Under the pieces are notes generated by a model. It had not been told where the DNA came from, made no database searches, and was given only the letters and a program-made list of their open reading frames with translations. A program made the translations under genes and the position numbers. Below are positions 1 through 8,894 of a stretch of 64,000 nt of DNA, piece by piece. The DNA lies in contig JAEOTA010000004.1 of assembly GCA_016840085.1 (NCBI GenBank), positions 79,809-143,808 of the forward strand, in the 5' to 3' direction. Positions within the stretch are counted from its first letter, which is position 1. The number at the start of each line of letters is the position of its first letter. Source of the stretch: Promethearchaeota archaeon (GTDB taxonomy: Archaea > Asgardarchaeota > Lokiarchaeia > Sigyniarchaeales > SOKP01).

Positions 1-2
1 AT

Positions 3-632
3 TATGGTGATCTTACAGATATTAGATTTATAACTCCAAATGCTTTTTCTTATGGTTCTAAAGACGGAAAAAAAGTAAATCTGGCTAAACTTAAAGATTT
101 ACTTTTAAATATTAGAGAAATAATTGGTGAGAAAGCTAAAATTTTTTTTGGAACTTTTCCATCAGAAGTAAGACCTGAACATGTAAATCAAGATACTTTA
201 GATTTAGTTTTAAAATATGCTGATAACGATAATATTACTATAGGTGCTCAATCTGGTAGTCAAAAGATATTGGAATTATGCCATAGAGATCATACTTCAG
301 AAGATGTGTATAAAGCTGTTAATCTGGCATTAAAGTCAAAACTTAAGGTTAATGTAGATTTTATCTTTGGGTTACCTGGAGAAATAGAGGAAGATATTGC
401 ACTTACAATTAAAATGATGAGAAATTTATCAGAATTAGGAGCAAGAATTCATGCCCATTCATTTATTCCCTTACCACAGACACCGTTTGCTAAGCAACCT
501 GTTAAGCATTTGAATGAAGCTTATAAAAAAGCAATAAAAAATTTAATATCAAAAGGATATGCGTTTGGAGATTGGAATAAACAAGAAAAGATAGCATTTA
601 AAATTGCCCAATATTTAAAAAATAACATTTAA
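3..632 (+). CDS. Radical SAM protein, B12-binding type, MJ1487-like (C-terminal part)
   Basis: The reading frame is open from base 3 to the stop at 632, so the gene begins upstream of the window; the first internal ATG (270) is not the true start. What is visible is the second half of a radical SAM barrel. The segment [13 protein letters not shown] and the stretch [12 protein letters not shown] followed by CHRDHT are typical of the archaeal MJ1487-like family, which joins a cobalamin-binding domain to a radical SAM domain. DFIFGLPGE is the usual late barrel strand. The N-terminal B12 domain and the CxxxCxxC cluster would lie before the window. The substrate is unknown. It converges on the glycosylase gene, with only 12 bases between the two stops. 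Confidence 0.8.
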   Translation, partial: YGDLTDIRFITPNAFSYGSKDGKKVNLAKLKDLLLNIREIIGEKAKIFFGTFPSEVRPEHVNQDTLDLVLKYADNDNITIGAQSGSQKILELCHRDHTSEDVYKAVNLALKSKLKVNVDFIFGLPGEIEEDIALTIKMMRNLSELGARIHAHSFIPLPQTPFAKQPVKHLNEAYKKAIKNLISKGYAFGDWNKQEKIAFKIAQYLKNNI

Positions 633-644
633 ATAAAGTTAAAT

Positions 645-1505
645 TTATTTAACAAGTCTGATCTTATTTTCTTCTTTCTTTATAAAACCTTCTTTTTCTA
701 ATTTATTAAGCACATTTTTAACTCTCTTTTGATCAAAATTGACGAATTTTTTTTCAAAGTCTAATTTATGGAGCGTTTTAGTCTTTATTAGAATTTTTAA
801 AACTTCTCCTCTAAGTTGTCTGTTCGATCCTTTGAAAGAGGTTTGCTTTCGATAATGAGCACTCTTTTTATTTAATTCAGGGTGAGTTTTTTTTAACATA
901 ACTCCGTAATCCATAAGCGCATAATACCAGTCTCGTGGGTTTTTTTTATCAATTGTTTTCTCAACAAAAGGTGAAATTTCTTTGTCTTTTACGTGATTTT
1001 TGTTAGCAAAAAAGAAGTAGAGGTATACATTTCTGATATTAGTTTCAATAAAGATTGTAGGTTTATTAAACGCAAACGTAACAATTGAGGATGCTGTATT
1101 ATGTCCTATTTGAGGAAATGATTTTAGAATCTCTATAGAATTAGGCATCTTACCATCATAATCATTTATTATAATATCAGCTATTTTTTTTAGTGCAACT
1201 GCTCTACGATTATACCCTAGTCCTTTCCATACCTTAAGAACCTTATCAAGTGGAGCTTTTGAGAGGGTAGAAAAATCAGGGAAACTTTCTAAAAACTCTA
1301 AAAACTTCTCTGAGACTCTCTTTGTTTGAGTTTGTTGTAGCATAATTTCTGAAATCAAAACTTTATAAGGTGTGATTTCCTCTCTGAAAGGAAAATCTCT
1401 TTTAAAATTTTTGTAATAGGAGTAAATAATTTTTTGGAATGATTGAACTAATTCAGATGTTAATCCAGATGTTTTATAAAGCTTATGAAAATCAGTAATA
1501 AGCAT
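645..1505 (-). CDS. HhH-GPD DNA glycosylase, MutY/EndoIII-related, without Fe-S cluster
   Basis: Base-excision-repair glycosylase fold, probably A/G-specific. Residues 51-60 read ISEIMLQQTQ, which holds the MutY catalytic Glu (E53). The helix-hairpin-helix is FPQIG (about 130-134). The usual catalytic Asp position reads IETN (E154), so Asp is replaced by Glu. The four cysteines that bind 4Fe-4S in MutY/EndoIII are absent after the ALMDYG motif; instead there is a basic stretch ending in a FKGSNRQLRG motif and a winged-helix-like C-terminus (about 225-286). I recall both features from a MutY-like subfamily of anaerobes, so they are probably family traits rather than decay. Specificity for A:8-oxoG is unproven. 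Confidence 0.75.
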   Translation of the reverse strand: MLITDFHKLYKTSGLTSELVQSFQKIIYSYYKNFKRDFPFREEITPYKVLISEIMLQQTQTKRVSEKFLEFLESFPDFSTLSKAPLDKVLKVWKGLGYNRRAVALKKIADIIINDYDGKMPNSIEILKSFPQIGHNTASSIVTFAFNKPTIFIETNIRNVYLYFFFANKNHVKDKEISPFVEKTIDKKNPRDWYYALMDYGVMLKKTHPELNKKSAHYRKQTSFKGSNRQLRGEVLKILIKTKTLHKLDFEKKFVNFDQKRVKNVLNKLEKEGFIKKEENKIRLVK

Positions 1506-1620
1506 TTTTTTGATAATAAAGGAGTTAAATATACATTAATTGAATATTTGATAGAAATAAAGCTATAAATAAAAAGAATTTATGGATTTCAAAGTATAAA
1601 AGTTATTTGAAAATACCTTA

Positions 1621-3528
1621 TTAAGAAAGATCAAATGCAAATACGGTTGTTCCATCTTCAATTTTCTTAAGTTTAAGAGAATATCCTGAGCTATTTATTA
1701 TTTTTAACATAGCTTTATTTTCAAGTAAGATTGTCCCTCCAAATGTTTTATAATTAAGCTCTTTGCCAATTTTAACTAAATAATTTAATAAAAATTTTGT
1801 TATCCCAAATCCTCTCCAGTTTTTATGAACCACAAATGCTAATTCAGCAATTGAAGGTTGATATGCTTTAAAGAAAGCTCCCATTGCAACGATTTTTTCT
1901 TCACCATTTTCACTGAATTCTCCTACTAAAATCATATCTGTGGCGTAATCGATATTGACCATTGGTTGGATTCTTCTATGCCGAAAATCTTTCATGGGTG
2001 TAAAGAATCTTAGATACCTATCTTTTTCATCTAATGAATAATGGAGCTCTTGTATCATTCTTTCATCAGTAGGTTTAACAGGCCGGATCTTTATTTTTTT
2101 ACCATTTTTAAGTTCTAAAACAGTCTCATACTTTTCTGGATAGACGCTTATTCTTCCATCAATAGAAAGGGGTAATTTTTGGTCTGTATAGATATATTTC
2201 CATTTTTTTGCATGTTCTAATAATTCTTCTCGAAAATCAGGATGAGCAATATTGATCATTTCAAGAACTCTTTCTCTGACGCTTTTTCCATAGAGGTATG
2301 CTATCCCCCATTCGGTAACTACATAATGAATATCTCCTCTTGTTATTACTACACCCGAACCGGGCTCAAGAAAAGGTGATATTCTCGACACTACAGTTCC
2401 ATCTTTTAAAGTAGCAGTAGAGGGTAATACCATTATTGGTTTTCCTTCTTCAGCTCTCCCAGCACCTCTTACAAAATCAACTTGACCTCCTATTCCACTA
2501 TAAAATCTATGTCCTAGTGAATCTGAATTTACTTGACCTGTTAAATCCACACTTAAAGCTGCATTTATCGCAACTTGCTTCTTATTTTTACTAATAATAA
2601 AAGGATCATTTGTATAATCACAGGGATGGAATTCTACCATTGGATTATCATGAACAAAATCATACAACTTTTTTGAACCCATTACAAATGAGCATATAAT
2701 TTTATCTCGATGTATGCTCTTTTTTTTACAGGTAATAACACCTTCTTCTACAAGTTCAACTATTCCATCTGAAAATACTTCACTATGAACACCTAGATCT
2801 TTTTTATCAATTAATTCTCGTGTAACTGCATTTGGTATCTGTCCTATTCCCATTTGTATAGTAGATTCATCTTCAATTAAAGATGCTACAAATTTTGCTA
2901 TTTTGATAGAAACATCATCAAGCTCACCATAATTGAATTCAATTATCTCATGATCACTTAAAACAAAAGCATCAATATCATCCATATGTATGAAAGAATC
3001 ACCTAAAGTACGAGGCATATTAGGATTAATCTCAGCTACCACATTTTCAGCCGATTCTGCAATTGGTTTAACAATATCTACGTTAATCCCATAACTACAA
3101 AATCCATATCGATCTGGTGGACTAACTTGAATGAGTGCTGTATCCATATGCATCTTGCCAGATTTAAATAATTCTGGAATTTCTGAAAGCAACATTGGAG
3201 TATAGTCTGCTTGTCCTCTCTCAATATATTTCCGTAAGGACTTTCCTATGAAAAATGCATTATGTCTAAATAAATCCTCTATTCCTCCAGCAGTTTCATA
3301 ATAATCAAGGTCACTAAGGCTTAGAAAATGCAATATCTCTACATCAGGTAGCTTACGACCATATTCAATTAATTTCTTTGTAAGATCTAAGGGTTCTGCG
3401 CAACCAGAATCAATAAAAATTCGGTCACTTGGTTTAATATAATTTCTAATTGCATCATCAAGAGAGACTTGCTTTTTATTATAATCTTTTATCAAACTAG
3501 AAATGTCTTGATTTGGAGTAAATGGCAT
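1621..3528 (-). CDS. Acetyl-CoA hydrolase/CoA-transferase fused to GNAT acetyltransferase
   Basis: Residues 1 to about 460 form an acyl-CoA transferase of the acetyl-CoA hydrolase/4-hydroxybutyrate CoA-transferase class. The motif HSEVFSDG carries the probable catalytic Glu (E250), and the C-terminal part has GIGGQVDFVRGAGRA and VVTEWGIAYLYG. Residues about 470-635 form a GNAT domain with the acetyl-CoA-binding stretch NWRGFGI. This two-domain architecture is known in bacteria and archaea. The GNAT half may acetylate a protein lysine or use the acyl-CoA that the other half handles; both are inferences. The ATG at 3528 follows an AGTGATTTA leader that fits the ribosome sites used elsewhere here. 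No operon partner is evident. Confidence 0.87.
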   Translation of the reverse strand: MPFTPNQDISSLIKDYNKKQVSLDDAIRNYIKPSDRIFIDSGCAEPLDLTKKLIEYGRKLPDVEILHFLSLSDLDYYETAGGIEDLFRHNAFFIGKSLRKYIERGQADYTPMLLSEIPELFKSGKMHMDTALIQVSPPDRYGFCSYGINVDIVKPIAESAENVVAEINPNMPRTLGDSFIHMDDIDAFVLSDHEIIEFNYGELDDVSIKIAKFVASLIEDESTIQMGIGQIPNAVTRELIDKKDLGVHSEVFSDGIVELVEEGVITCKKKSIHRDKIICSFVMGSKKLYDFVHDNPMVEFHPCDYTNDPFIISKNKKQVAINAALSVDLTGQVNSDSLGHRFYSGIGGQVDFVRGAGRAEEGKPIMVLPSTATLKDGTVVSRISPFLEPGSGVVITRGDIHYVVTEWGIAYLYGKSVRERVLEMINIAHPDFREELLEHAKKWKYIYTDQKLPLSIDGRISVYPEKYETVLELKNGKKIKIRPVKPTDERMIQELHYSLDEKDRYLRFFTPMKDFRHRRIQPMVNIDYATDMILVGEFSENGEEKIVAMGAFFKAYQPSIAELAFVVHKNWRGFGITKFLLNYLVKIGKELNYKTFGGTILLENKAMLKIINSSGYSLKLKKIEDGTTVFAFDLS

Positions 3529-3659
3529 TAAATCACTATATTTTTATATTAATTTCATTTAAATTAGTAGTTAAAGAATTTTAAATATATTTACATAAGA
3601 TTATTAGAGTAAATTATAAGTCTAAATCCTTTTTCACAAATTTTCAAATATTATTCTAA

Positions 3660-4352
3660 ATGTATATTAACATAATTATTATAAGCGCAATATTAAGAGA
3701 AATTAGCGAGAGTGTATTTAAAATGTGTATATTATTTCTTTTTAATATAATAAGTCTTGTTTTAATAATGCCCTTATATTTTTTATCTGTTGAGCATTTA
3801 AAACTTCAGGAGAAATACGGAAAGGAGAAAGGATTACAAATTACCAAGATTTGTGGATTAATTTCAGGATGGGGTTTTTTCTTATTTTTATTTGGGATTT
3901 GGATTTCACCCCAGCCAAGATTTAGAATCTCATTCTTCCAAATCGCTTTAACTTTAATTCCAATTATCGGGTTTTCTATTTCGATTTTCCAGTTAATTAT
4001 ATCAGTTCCGCTTATTTTTATTGGTGCTTGGTTTGGGATTGTAGGTGTAAAAGAAATTACATTAAAAGTAGCTGAAACTCATAGACCAGAAAAAGTTATA
4101 AGTACAGGAATTTATTCCAAGATTAGGCATCCACAATATTTTGGTGCAATTCTATCTCATATTGGAATTACATTCTTGCTTTCCTCCTTTTATTCACTAT
4201 TGTCAACTCCTTTAATAGTTTTTATAATTTATCTTATGTCATGGAAGGAAGAAAAAGAATTAATAAGAGAATTTGGTAAAGAATACAAAAATTATAAAGA
4301 AAATGTGCCAATGTTAATACCAAGATTAAGAGTCAAAGAATCTAAAAAATAG
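3660..4352 (+). CDS. Isoprenylcysteine/phospholipid methyltransferase-like membrane protein
   Basis: Integral membrane protein with about five hydrophobic segments. The C-terminal half carries the ICMT/PEMT signature: GIYSKIRHPQYFGAIL, then after the last membrane pair a KEEKELIREFGKEYKNYK stretch. In this family the RHP..G motif and the EE pair bind S-adenosylmethionine, and the enzyme methylates a lipid or prenylated-protein carboxyl group at the membrane. The substrate cannot be told from sequence. The first ATG is at 3660; an internal ATG at 3723 starts directly at the first hydrophobic segment and may be the real start. It stands alone between the CoA-transferase (divergent) and a small helical protein. 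Confidence 0.75.
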   Translation: MYINIIIISAILREISESVFKMCILFLFNIISLVLIMPLYFLSVEHLKLQEKYGKEKGLQITKICGLISGWGFFLFLFGIWISPQPRFRISFFQIALTLIPIIGFSISIFQLIISVPLIFIGAWFGIVGVKEITLKVAETHRPEKVISTGIYSKIRHPQYFGAILSHIGITFLLSSFYSLLSTPLIVFIIYLMSWKEEKELIREFGKEYKNYKENVPMLIPRLRVKESKK

Positions 4353-4443
4353 AATTAAAATAATTGCATAATAATCAATAATAAAAAATTTAATATTTTT
4401 CTAAAATTTATAAAAATATACCCATTGATTTTCAAAGTTACAT

Positions 4444-4782
4444 ATGTCAAATGATAGAGTTGAAATCGCGGATTTAGAAGCATTTATCGATGGTTTAAAG
4501 GTTTCAATTGACACCTTAGAAGATGTTGATCCAAGTAAAGCTAAAGGGTTTCAAGCGCAACTAGCGAAAGCTATTTCTGATTTAAGAATAAAAAGAGCTG
4601 CTAAAATTGAACCGCTACCCGAACATATAGGTCATTTCACTAAGGAGGATCTAAAGAATTATTTATTAAAAGAATTAGAATCCTTGCAAGATCATTTGGA
4701 TTCTACCGATTATAATTGGAGTAGAAAATTTGATTTGGTAAAAAAAATCGCTCTATTAAGAGAACAGATAAATTCAATGTAG
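4444..4782 (+). CDS. Small helical protein of unknown function
   Basis: A 112-residue acidic, almost wholly helical protein with no Cys, no membrane segment and no recognised domain. Two regions of regular hydrophobic spacing (about 8-60 and 70-112) suggest a pair of coiled or bundled helices. The ATG at 4444 has no clear Shine-Dalgarno sequence and lies just behind an AT-rich promoter-like stretch, which suggests a leaderless transcript. It precedes tatD by 19-28 bases on the same strand and may be co-transcribed with it. No function is assigned. Confidence 0.65.
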   Translation: MSNDRVEIADLEAFIDGLKVSIDTLEDVDPSKAKGFQAQLAKAISDLRIKRAAKIEPLPEHIGHFTKEDLKNYLLKELESLQDHLDSTDYNWSRKFDLVKKIALLREQINSM

Positions 4783-4810
4783 TTTTTCTTTTTTTTAAAA
4801 GGTGTTTATT

Positions 4811-5566
4811 ATGTTAATTGATATTCATTGTCATGCCAATCTATTCTTAGTTTTAGATGAGGTACTTAAAGAAGCTAAAAATGTAGGAGTAGAAAAGATA
4901 ATTTCTGTTGGGATGAGCTTTACTAGTTTAGGAAGAATATTAGAAATATGTGACAAATATGATACAATTTATCCTGCGTTAGGAATCCATCCTGAAGAAG
5001 TGAAGATGAATAAAGATATTAAAAATCAATTAGATTTAATAGTGGATATTATAAAAAAAAATAATGAAAAAATCTGCGCTATAGGCGAGATCGGTTTAGA
5101 TCATCATTTTGTTAAAGAAAAGGAGCTATATCCTCTTCAAGAGGATATCTTTAAGATTATGCTTAGATTAGCTCAAGAATTGAAGTTACCTATTAATTTA
5201 CATACAAAGGGGGCAGAAAAATTAGTATTTGACATACTCCCCTCATATACTATCCCCCATATTAATATTCATTGGTATTCTGGACCTGAACAATTTTTAA
5301 ATTTAGGAATTGATCGAGGATACTATTTTTCAATTACTCCTGCTATCAGTTATTCACCTGCAGTTAAAAATACTGTCTTAAAAGTTGATAAAGAATTCAT
5401 TCTTCTCGAAAGTGATGGACCGGTAAAATATTCTGGAAAAATCGGCACTCCTGCAATGATTAAAGACGTGTTAAATACAATCTCTAAGTTAAAGAAAATT
5501 GATACTAAAGAATTAGAAAAGCAAATAGAAAATAATACGAAATTAGTTTTCCCCAAAATCTTTTAA
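4811..5566 (+). CDS. TatD-family metal-dependent hydrolase
   Basis: Amidohydrolase-fold enzyme of the TatD/YcfH/MJ1582 class, usually a metal-dependent DNase. Metal ligands are visible in order: DIHCH at the N-terminus, ALGIHPEE, AIGEIGLDHH (the bridging Glu), NLHTKGAE, INIHW and the late Asp in LLESDGP. I place the start at ATG 4811 because AAAGGTG lies 6-7 bases ahead of it; the GTG at 4802 sits inside that ribosome site. This gives about 251 residues, normal for the family. The cellular substrate (DNA ends, or another phosphodiester) is not known. Confidence 0.85.
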   Translation: MLIDIHCHANLFLVLDEVLKEAKNVGVEKIISVGMSFTSLGRILEICDKYDTIYPALGIHPEEVKMNKDIKNQLDLIVDIIKKNNEKICAIGEIGLDHHFVKEKELYPLQEDIFKIMLRLAQELKLPINLHTKGAEKLVFDILPSYTIPHINIHWYSGPEQFLNLGIDRGYYFSITPAISYSPAVKNTVLKVDKEFILLESDGPVKYSGKIGTPAMIKDVLNTISKLKKIDTKELEKQIENNTKLVFPKIF

Positions 5567-5675
5567 GGAATAATTATAGTCATATCTCTTATTTTAATCA
5601 ATTATTAAAATTATAGCATCTAATATTTTCTTGGAAAAATGTTTTTAATTCTTTTCTAATTTAGTATTTAATTAG

Positions 5676-6551
5676 TTAATTAGTTTTGTTGGCGATAATA
5701 AATACATGATATTCTGGTACAACTGGTTCATCAATTCCAACATATTTAGTTAAAATCACTTCAAATCCATATGATTTCAGAAGTTTTTCCCATTCTTTCA
5801 CCTTAAGAAAATTGATAGGTATATTGATATCTTCGTCCCCAATTACTCGATTGTAAAACCAATCAAAAAAACTGTTAGTAATCCTAAATTCATCATCCTC
5901 AATATAAGCTTCTTTGATTAATAAGCGCTGTTTGGTTACTCTTGCTGCTTCTTCCAATAAATGTTTGGGATCGCTCGCGTGATGTAATACAGTATAGAGA
6001 ATGGTAGTATCTACTTCCTCATCTGCTAGAGGTACTTTTCCCTTTGGATTGTATAAAATTAATGGTAGATCTGTATAATTATAATCTACAATATCAACTA
6101 GCACAACTTCTTTATTAAGTTGTTCTCTTACTTCTAAGGCTAAAAGCCCATTTCCTGCACCAAGATCAAGTATCTTATTTCCTACGATATAATTTTTTAT
6201 TTTTTCAAACCTCTCTTTAGCATTTTTGAATTCTTTAGGCTTTAGATCTTTTTCATTATCTGCATGTTTTCTGATAAATTTTCTCAGTGTTTCTTCAACT
6301 TTAATAAGAGAAATTCCTTTTTTCAGACCTTTAGTAATGATTCTGTTCACATATAACCAAAAAATATGTCTTTTAAAATAATCCAAACCAGCATTTTTCA
6401 TGGCAGATAAAAATAATGACCGAATTTCATTCCAATAATGCTTATCTTTTTCATTTTTCTTAGAAAATATTGGATATATGAGACTTTCCACAAGATCTAT
6501 ATCATTTTGATTAGTAGGTTGGTAAAATTTAATTGTTTCTTCTTGAATCAT
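5676..6551 (-). CDS. SAM-dependent methyltransferase
   Basis: Class I methyltransferase. Residues about 112-220 hold the Rossmann core: motif I is KILDLGAGNGLLALE, the acidic end of strand 2 is VLVDIVD, and VLHHASDPKHLLEEAARV is the family's post-motif region. The N-terminal 110 residues are helical and basic and may bind the substrate. No substrate can be named. The gene is divergent from a TetR regulator, and the shared intergenic region holds a near-perfect palindrome (6580-6603), so the methyltransferase is likely the regulator's target. It may modify a toxin, lipid or small molecule that the TetR protein senses; this is inference. Confidence 0.85.
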   Translation of the reverse strand: MIQEETIKFYQPTNQNDIDLVESLIYPIFSKKNEKDKHYWNEIRSLFLSAMKNAGLDYFKRHIFWLYVNRIITKGLKKGISLIKVEETLRKFIRKHADNEKDLKPKEFKNAKERFEKIKNYIVGNKILDLGAGNGLLALEVREQLNKEVVLVDIVDYNYTDLPLILYNPKGKVPLADEEVDTTILYTVLHHASDPKHLLEEAARVTKQRLLIKEAYIEDDEFRITNSFFDWFYNRVIGDEDINIPINFLKVKEWEKLLKSYGFEVILTKYVGIDEPVVPEYHVFIIANKTN

Positions 6552-6579
6552 TTATTTTTCACATCCATTAAATTTTTAA

Positions 6580-6603
6580 ATAAGTGAGTATTTACTCACT
6601 TAT
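6580..6603. promoter_or_regulatory. Perfect inverted repeat, probable TetR operator
   Basis: Two 11-base arms, ATAAGTGAGTA and TACTCACTTAT, are separated by TT and match without error. The site lies between the divergent methyltransferase (start 6551) and TetR regulator (start 6641) and partly overlaps a TATA-like TTTTTAAATA. Its size and symmetry are those of a TetR dimer site, so autoregulation plus control of the methyltransferase is the simplest reading. Confidence 0.75.
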
Positions 6604-6612
6604 AAACTTTAT

Positions 6613-6624
6613 GAGCAATTGCTC
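6613..6624. promoter_or_regulatory. Second short palindrome GAGCAATTGCTC
   Basis: A perfect 12-base palindrome 9 bases after the larger operator and 16 bases before the TetR start codon. It could be an auxiliary binding site or a hairpin in the leader; chance cannot be excluded. Confidence 0.4.
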
Positions 6625-6640
6625 CTTTAATATTACTATA

Positions 6641-7255
6641 ATGTCAAGTAAAAAATTTTCACGAAATAAAAAAGATAAAATTAACCTGATTTATGATACA
6701 TTTTTTAAACTAATCTTAAAAAAGGGTTATCACAAAACCAGTACAAATCATATCGCAAAATCAGCTAAAGTTAGTATTGGTACGATCTATAGATATTTTC
6801 CGAAAGGGAAAGAAGATATTATAAGAAAATATTTTGAGGAATCGATGGGAAACTTTTTGGACAGTCAGGATTTAAGTATTGTGAATGATGAAAATATAAG
6901 AGATTTTCTCAATCGTTTTGTTTTAGATTTATATAAGAATCACGAAGAAAATAAAGGATATAATCTAGCTTTTAGATCTGCTATACAATCCGATAAAAAA
7001 TTGTATAATTCACACAAAGAGAAAATTTTAATTTTTTTTAAAGATACAGTGCAGAAATTAAGGAAGACAAATAAAAACTTTAAACAAATACCTGAGGATA
7101 GATTGGTTGAAACATTTACCTTTATTTATAATCTTATAAATGCGATTTTATATCATCATTTATCTATAATGGAATTATTTGATACAGAGGATAAAATTGT
7201 CGAATATCTTTCAAATTTAGTAATTTTTTCATTGAAGTATTTACTTAATAATTAA
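6641..7255 (+). CDS. TetR-family transcriptional regulator
   Basis: About 204 residues from the chosen start. The N-terminus has the TetR helix-turn-helix: KKGYHKTSTNHIAKSAKVS followed by IGTIYRYFPKGKEDI, with a helical ligand domain after it. A GTG at 6584 would add 19 residues but lies inside the operator palindrome, so the ATG at 6641 is preferred. The regulator probably binds that palindrome, represses itself and the divergent methyltransferase, and releases DNA on binding a small hydrophobic ligand, as is usual in the family. The ligand is unknown. Confidence 0.88.
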   Translation: MSSKKFSRNKKDKINLIYDTFFKLILKKGYHKTSTNHIAKSAKVSIGTIYRYFPKGKEDIIRKYFEESMGNFLDSQDLSIVNDENIRDFLNRFVLDLYKNHEENKGYNLAFRSAIQSDKKLYNSHKEKILIFFKDTVQKLRKTNKNFKQIPEDRLVETFTFIYNLINAILYHHLSIMELFDTEDKIVEYLSNLVIFSLKYLLNN

Positions 7256-7276
7256 AGATATATTAAAAAATTGTAT

Positions 7277-8302
7277 CTATGATTTTTCTTCTCTTTCCAT
7301 TATTTGAATAATTTCTTTAGGTAATTCTCCTCTGCTTTTCATTCGATCTAGCATATCTTTTATTTCAGAAAACGTATTACCATAAATATGAAGTGAATTG
7401 CTAAAATCTAAATAGTGACCCATCTCAACATCGAGCTCATCAGCAATACTCTTTTGAATTCTTATCATTCCATTAACATTGGCTTCCCAAGCTCGGAATA
7501 GGTCTCGGCTCCTCCAGGTTGTTTGCATAATTAGTTGTCCGTTTTTAATTCGCATAAATACTCTCTGAAGACAGGGAGGATCCACATGATATGGATCCAC
7601 TAATGGTCGCCAGGTTATAGCTTGCGCTCTGCGTGAATAAGGCTTTTCTTTTAATTTCTGTATAATATATTCCATTTGATTAATTCTTGGAAAATTAAAC
7701 ACTGCGATAGGAATTTTCTCAAATCCTACTTGTTCAGAGATTTTTTTATCTAAATCAAATTCTACTCCATTTTTTAATTTCCAAATATTAGATTCAGCAG
7801 TGCTTCTAATTTTCTCCGCTTTTATCAATTTCTTATGAGTTTTTACAAAATCATTATCAACTAGTTCTAAATCATAATTTTTATGAATACTATCTTCAAG
7901 AGAAAAAGGAGAATAGTTAAAAACTCTATCATGGTAAGAATAAGGAAAACTTACATCAGAATCAAATAAAAAGTGATCATTCACACCTTCCATGATTTCT
8001 TCGATATAACCACTCTGTATTGAGCCTATTAAATATGTGTCTGCTATACAACCAAATACTTCATATGAATTACCAAATTTTGATCTAATTTTCATAATTT
8101 TATCCTTTCTCATTATTGGATCACTCATAGGGTAGTTAATCTCAATTAATACAGAAGCATCTTTAGAAGGAGGATCCTCTGGTTTATCATATTCTGTTTT
8201 TATATCATCTCCATTATATAATACTTGCCCTATAGCAGAAAGCCACGCGTCTCGAACATTAGGTTTTGAAATAAAAAAAACTTTAGCCACTTTTGAACAC
8301 AC
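7277..8302 (-). CDS. thyA: Thymidylate synthase (ThyA family)
   Basis: Catalyses, in the family, dUMP to dTMP with methylene-tetrahydrofolate or methylene-tetrahydromethanopterin. Key residues are all present: the phosphate-binding SRRAQ arginines, the nucleophile Cys in DPPCLQR, TTWRSRDLF (Arg and Asp), Asn in the EANVNG stretch, and HIYG near the end. The N-terminal 180 residues are longer and more divergent than in bacterial ThyA, as seen in archaeal forms; dCMP hydroxymethylase is an alternative within the same superfamily. The start is GTG at 8302. The gene converges on the TetR gene with about 20 bases between them. Confidence 0.85.
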   Translation of the reverse strand: MCSKVAKVFFISKPNVRDAWLSAIGQVLYNGDDIKTEYDKPEDPPSKDASVLIEINYPMSDPIMRKDKIMKIRSKFGNSYEVFGCIADTYLIGSIQSGYIEEIMEGVNDHFLFDSDVSFPYSYHDRVFNYSPFSLEDSIHKNYDLELVDNDFVKTHKKLIKAEKIRSTAESNIWKLKNGVEFDLDKKISEQVGFEKIPIAVFNFPRINQMEYIIQKLKEKPYSRRAQAITWRPLVDPYHVDPPCLQRVFMRIKNGQLIMQTTWRSRDLFRAWEANVNGMIRIQKSIADELDVEMGHYLDFSNSLHIYGNTFSEIKDMLDRMKSRGELPKEIIQIMEREEKS

Positions 8303-8576
8303 TCATAAATTATTTTATGCTCACATTGATATAGAGATTCTTCTATTACAATAATTAGTATTTATCTGTTAAATAATTAATAACCCTTAGTCGAATTTTA
8401 TAAAATTTTAATTAATATTTTTGTAATTAGTTTTTTGACAAACCTTCATCAAAATATTTATAAAACCTAAATTAACATTATTTTATTATAGGAATATATT
8501 GATTAACTTACAAATCTCATTCAAAAATTTAAATAATAAGAGTAAAATAATTAAATAAACTATAGGATGAAGTATA

Positions 8577-8774
8577 ATGGGTGACGATGAGAAGAAAAAG
8601 AAAAAAGGTTTTGGAAAGTCATTAAAGAAAGGTTTTGCGAAAGGTTTAGGTAAAATAGTGGAAAGTGTTTCTGGCTCCGAAGCAGCAGGCGCTGGCGTTA
8701 AGAAAGCTGTCAAGAAAGGCAGTATTAAGAAAGGAATTAAAAAGGGTCTTAAAGAAGCCAAAGAAGATGATTAA
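8577..8774 (+). CDS. Small Lys/Gly-rich amphipathic protein
   Basis: A 65-residue protein, strongly basic in the middle with acidic ends. It has two Lys/Gly-rich helix-like segments (about 7-28 and 39-62) with repeated KKG and KKGIKKGLK spacing, linked by a small-residue hinge (SGSEAAGAG). A GGATGA site lies 7 bases before the ATG, so translation is credible. The pattern resembles membrane-active amphipathic peptides or small nucleic-acid-binding proteins; neither can be decided. A Pro/Phe-rich open frame on the other strand is its shadow. Confidence 0.65.
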   Translation: MGDDEKKKKKGFGKSLKKGFAKGLGKIVESVSGSEAAGAGVKKAVKKGSIKKGIKKGLKEAKEDD

Positions 8775-8894
8775 TTTATTCTAAATTGACCTACTAAATT
8801 ATTATCTATTTTTATTTTTTATTAACAACAAATTTTTAATAATTATTTTGTTTTAAATTCTTAAGATAATCAAACTGATGGCTTTAATTATAAT

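Noticed and set aside
8486-8761. 91-residue Pro/Phe-rich frame on the minus strand
   Set aside because: It is the mirror of the Lys/Gly-rich gene at 8577-8774; the composition arises from complementing Lys and Gly codons.
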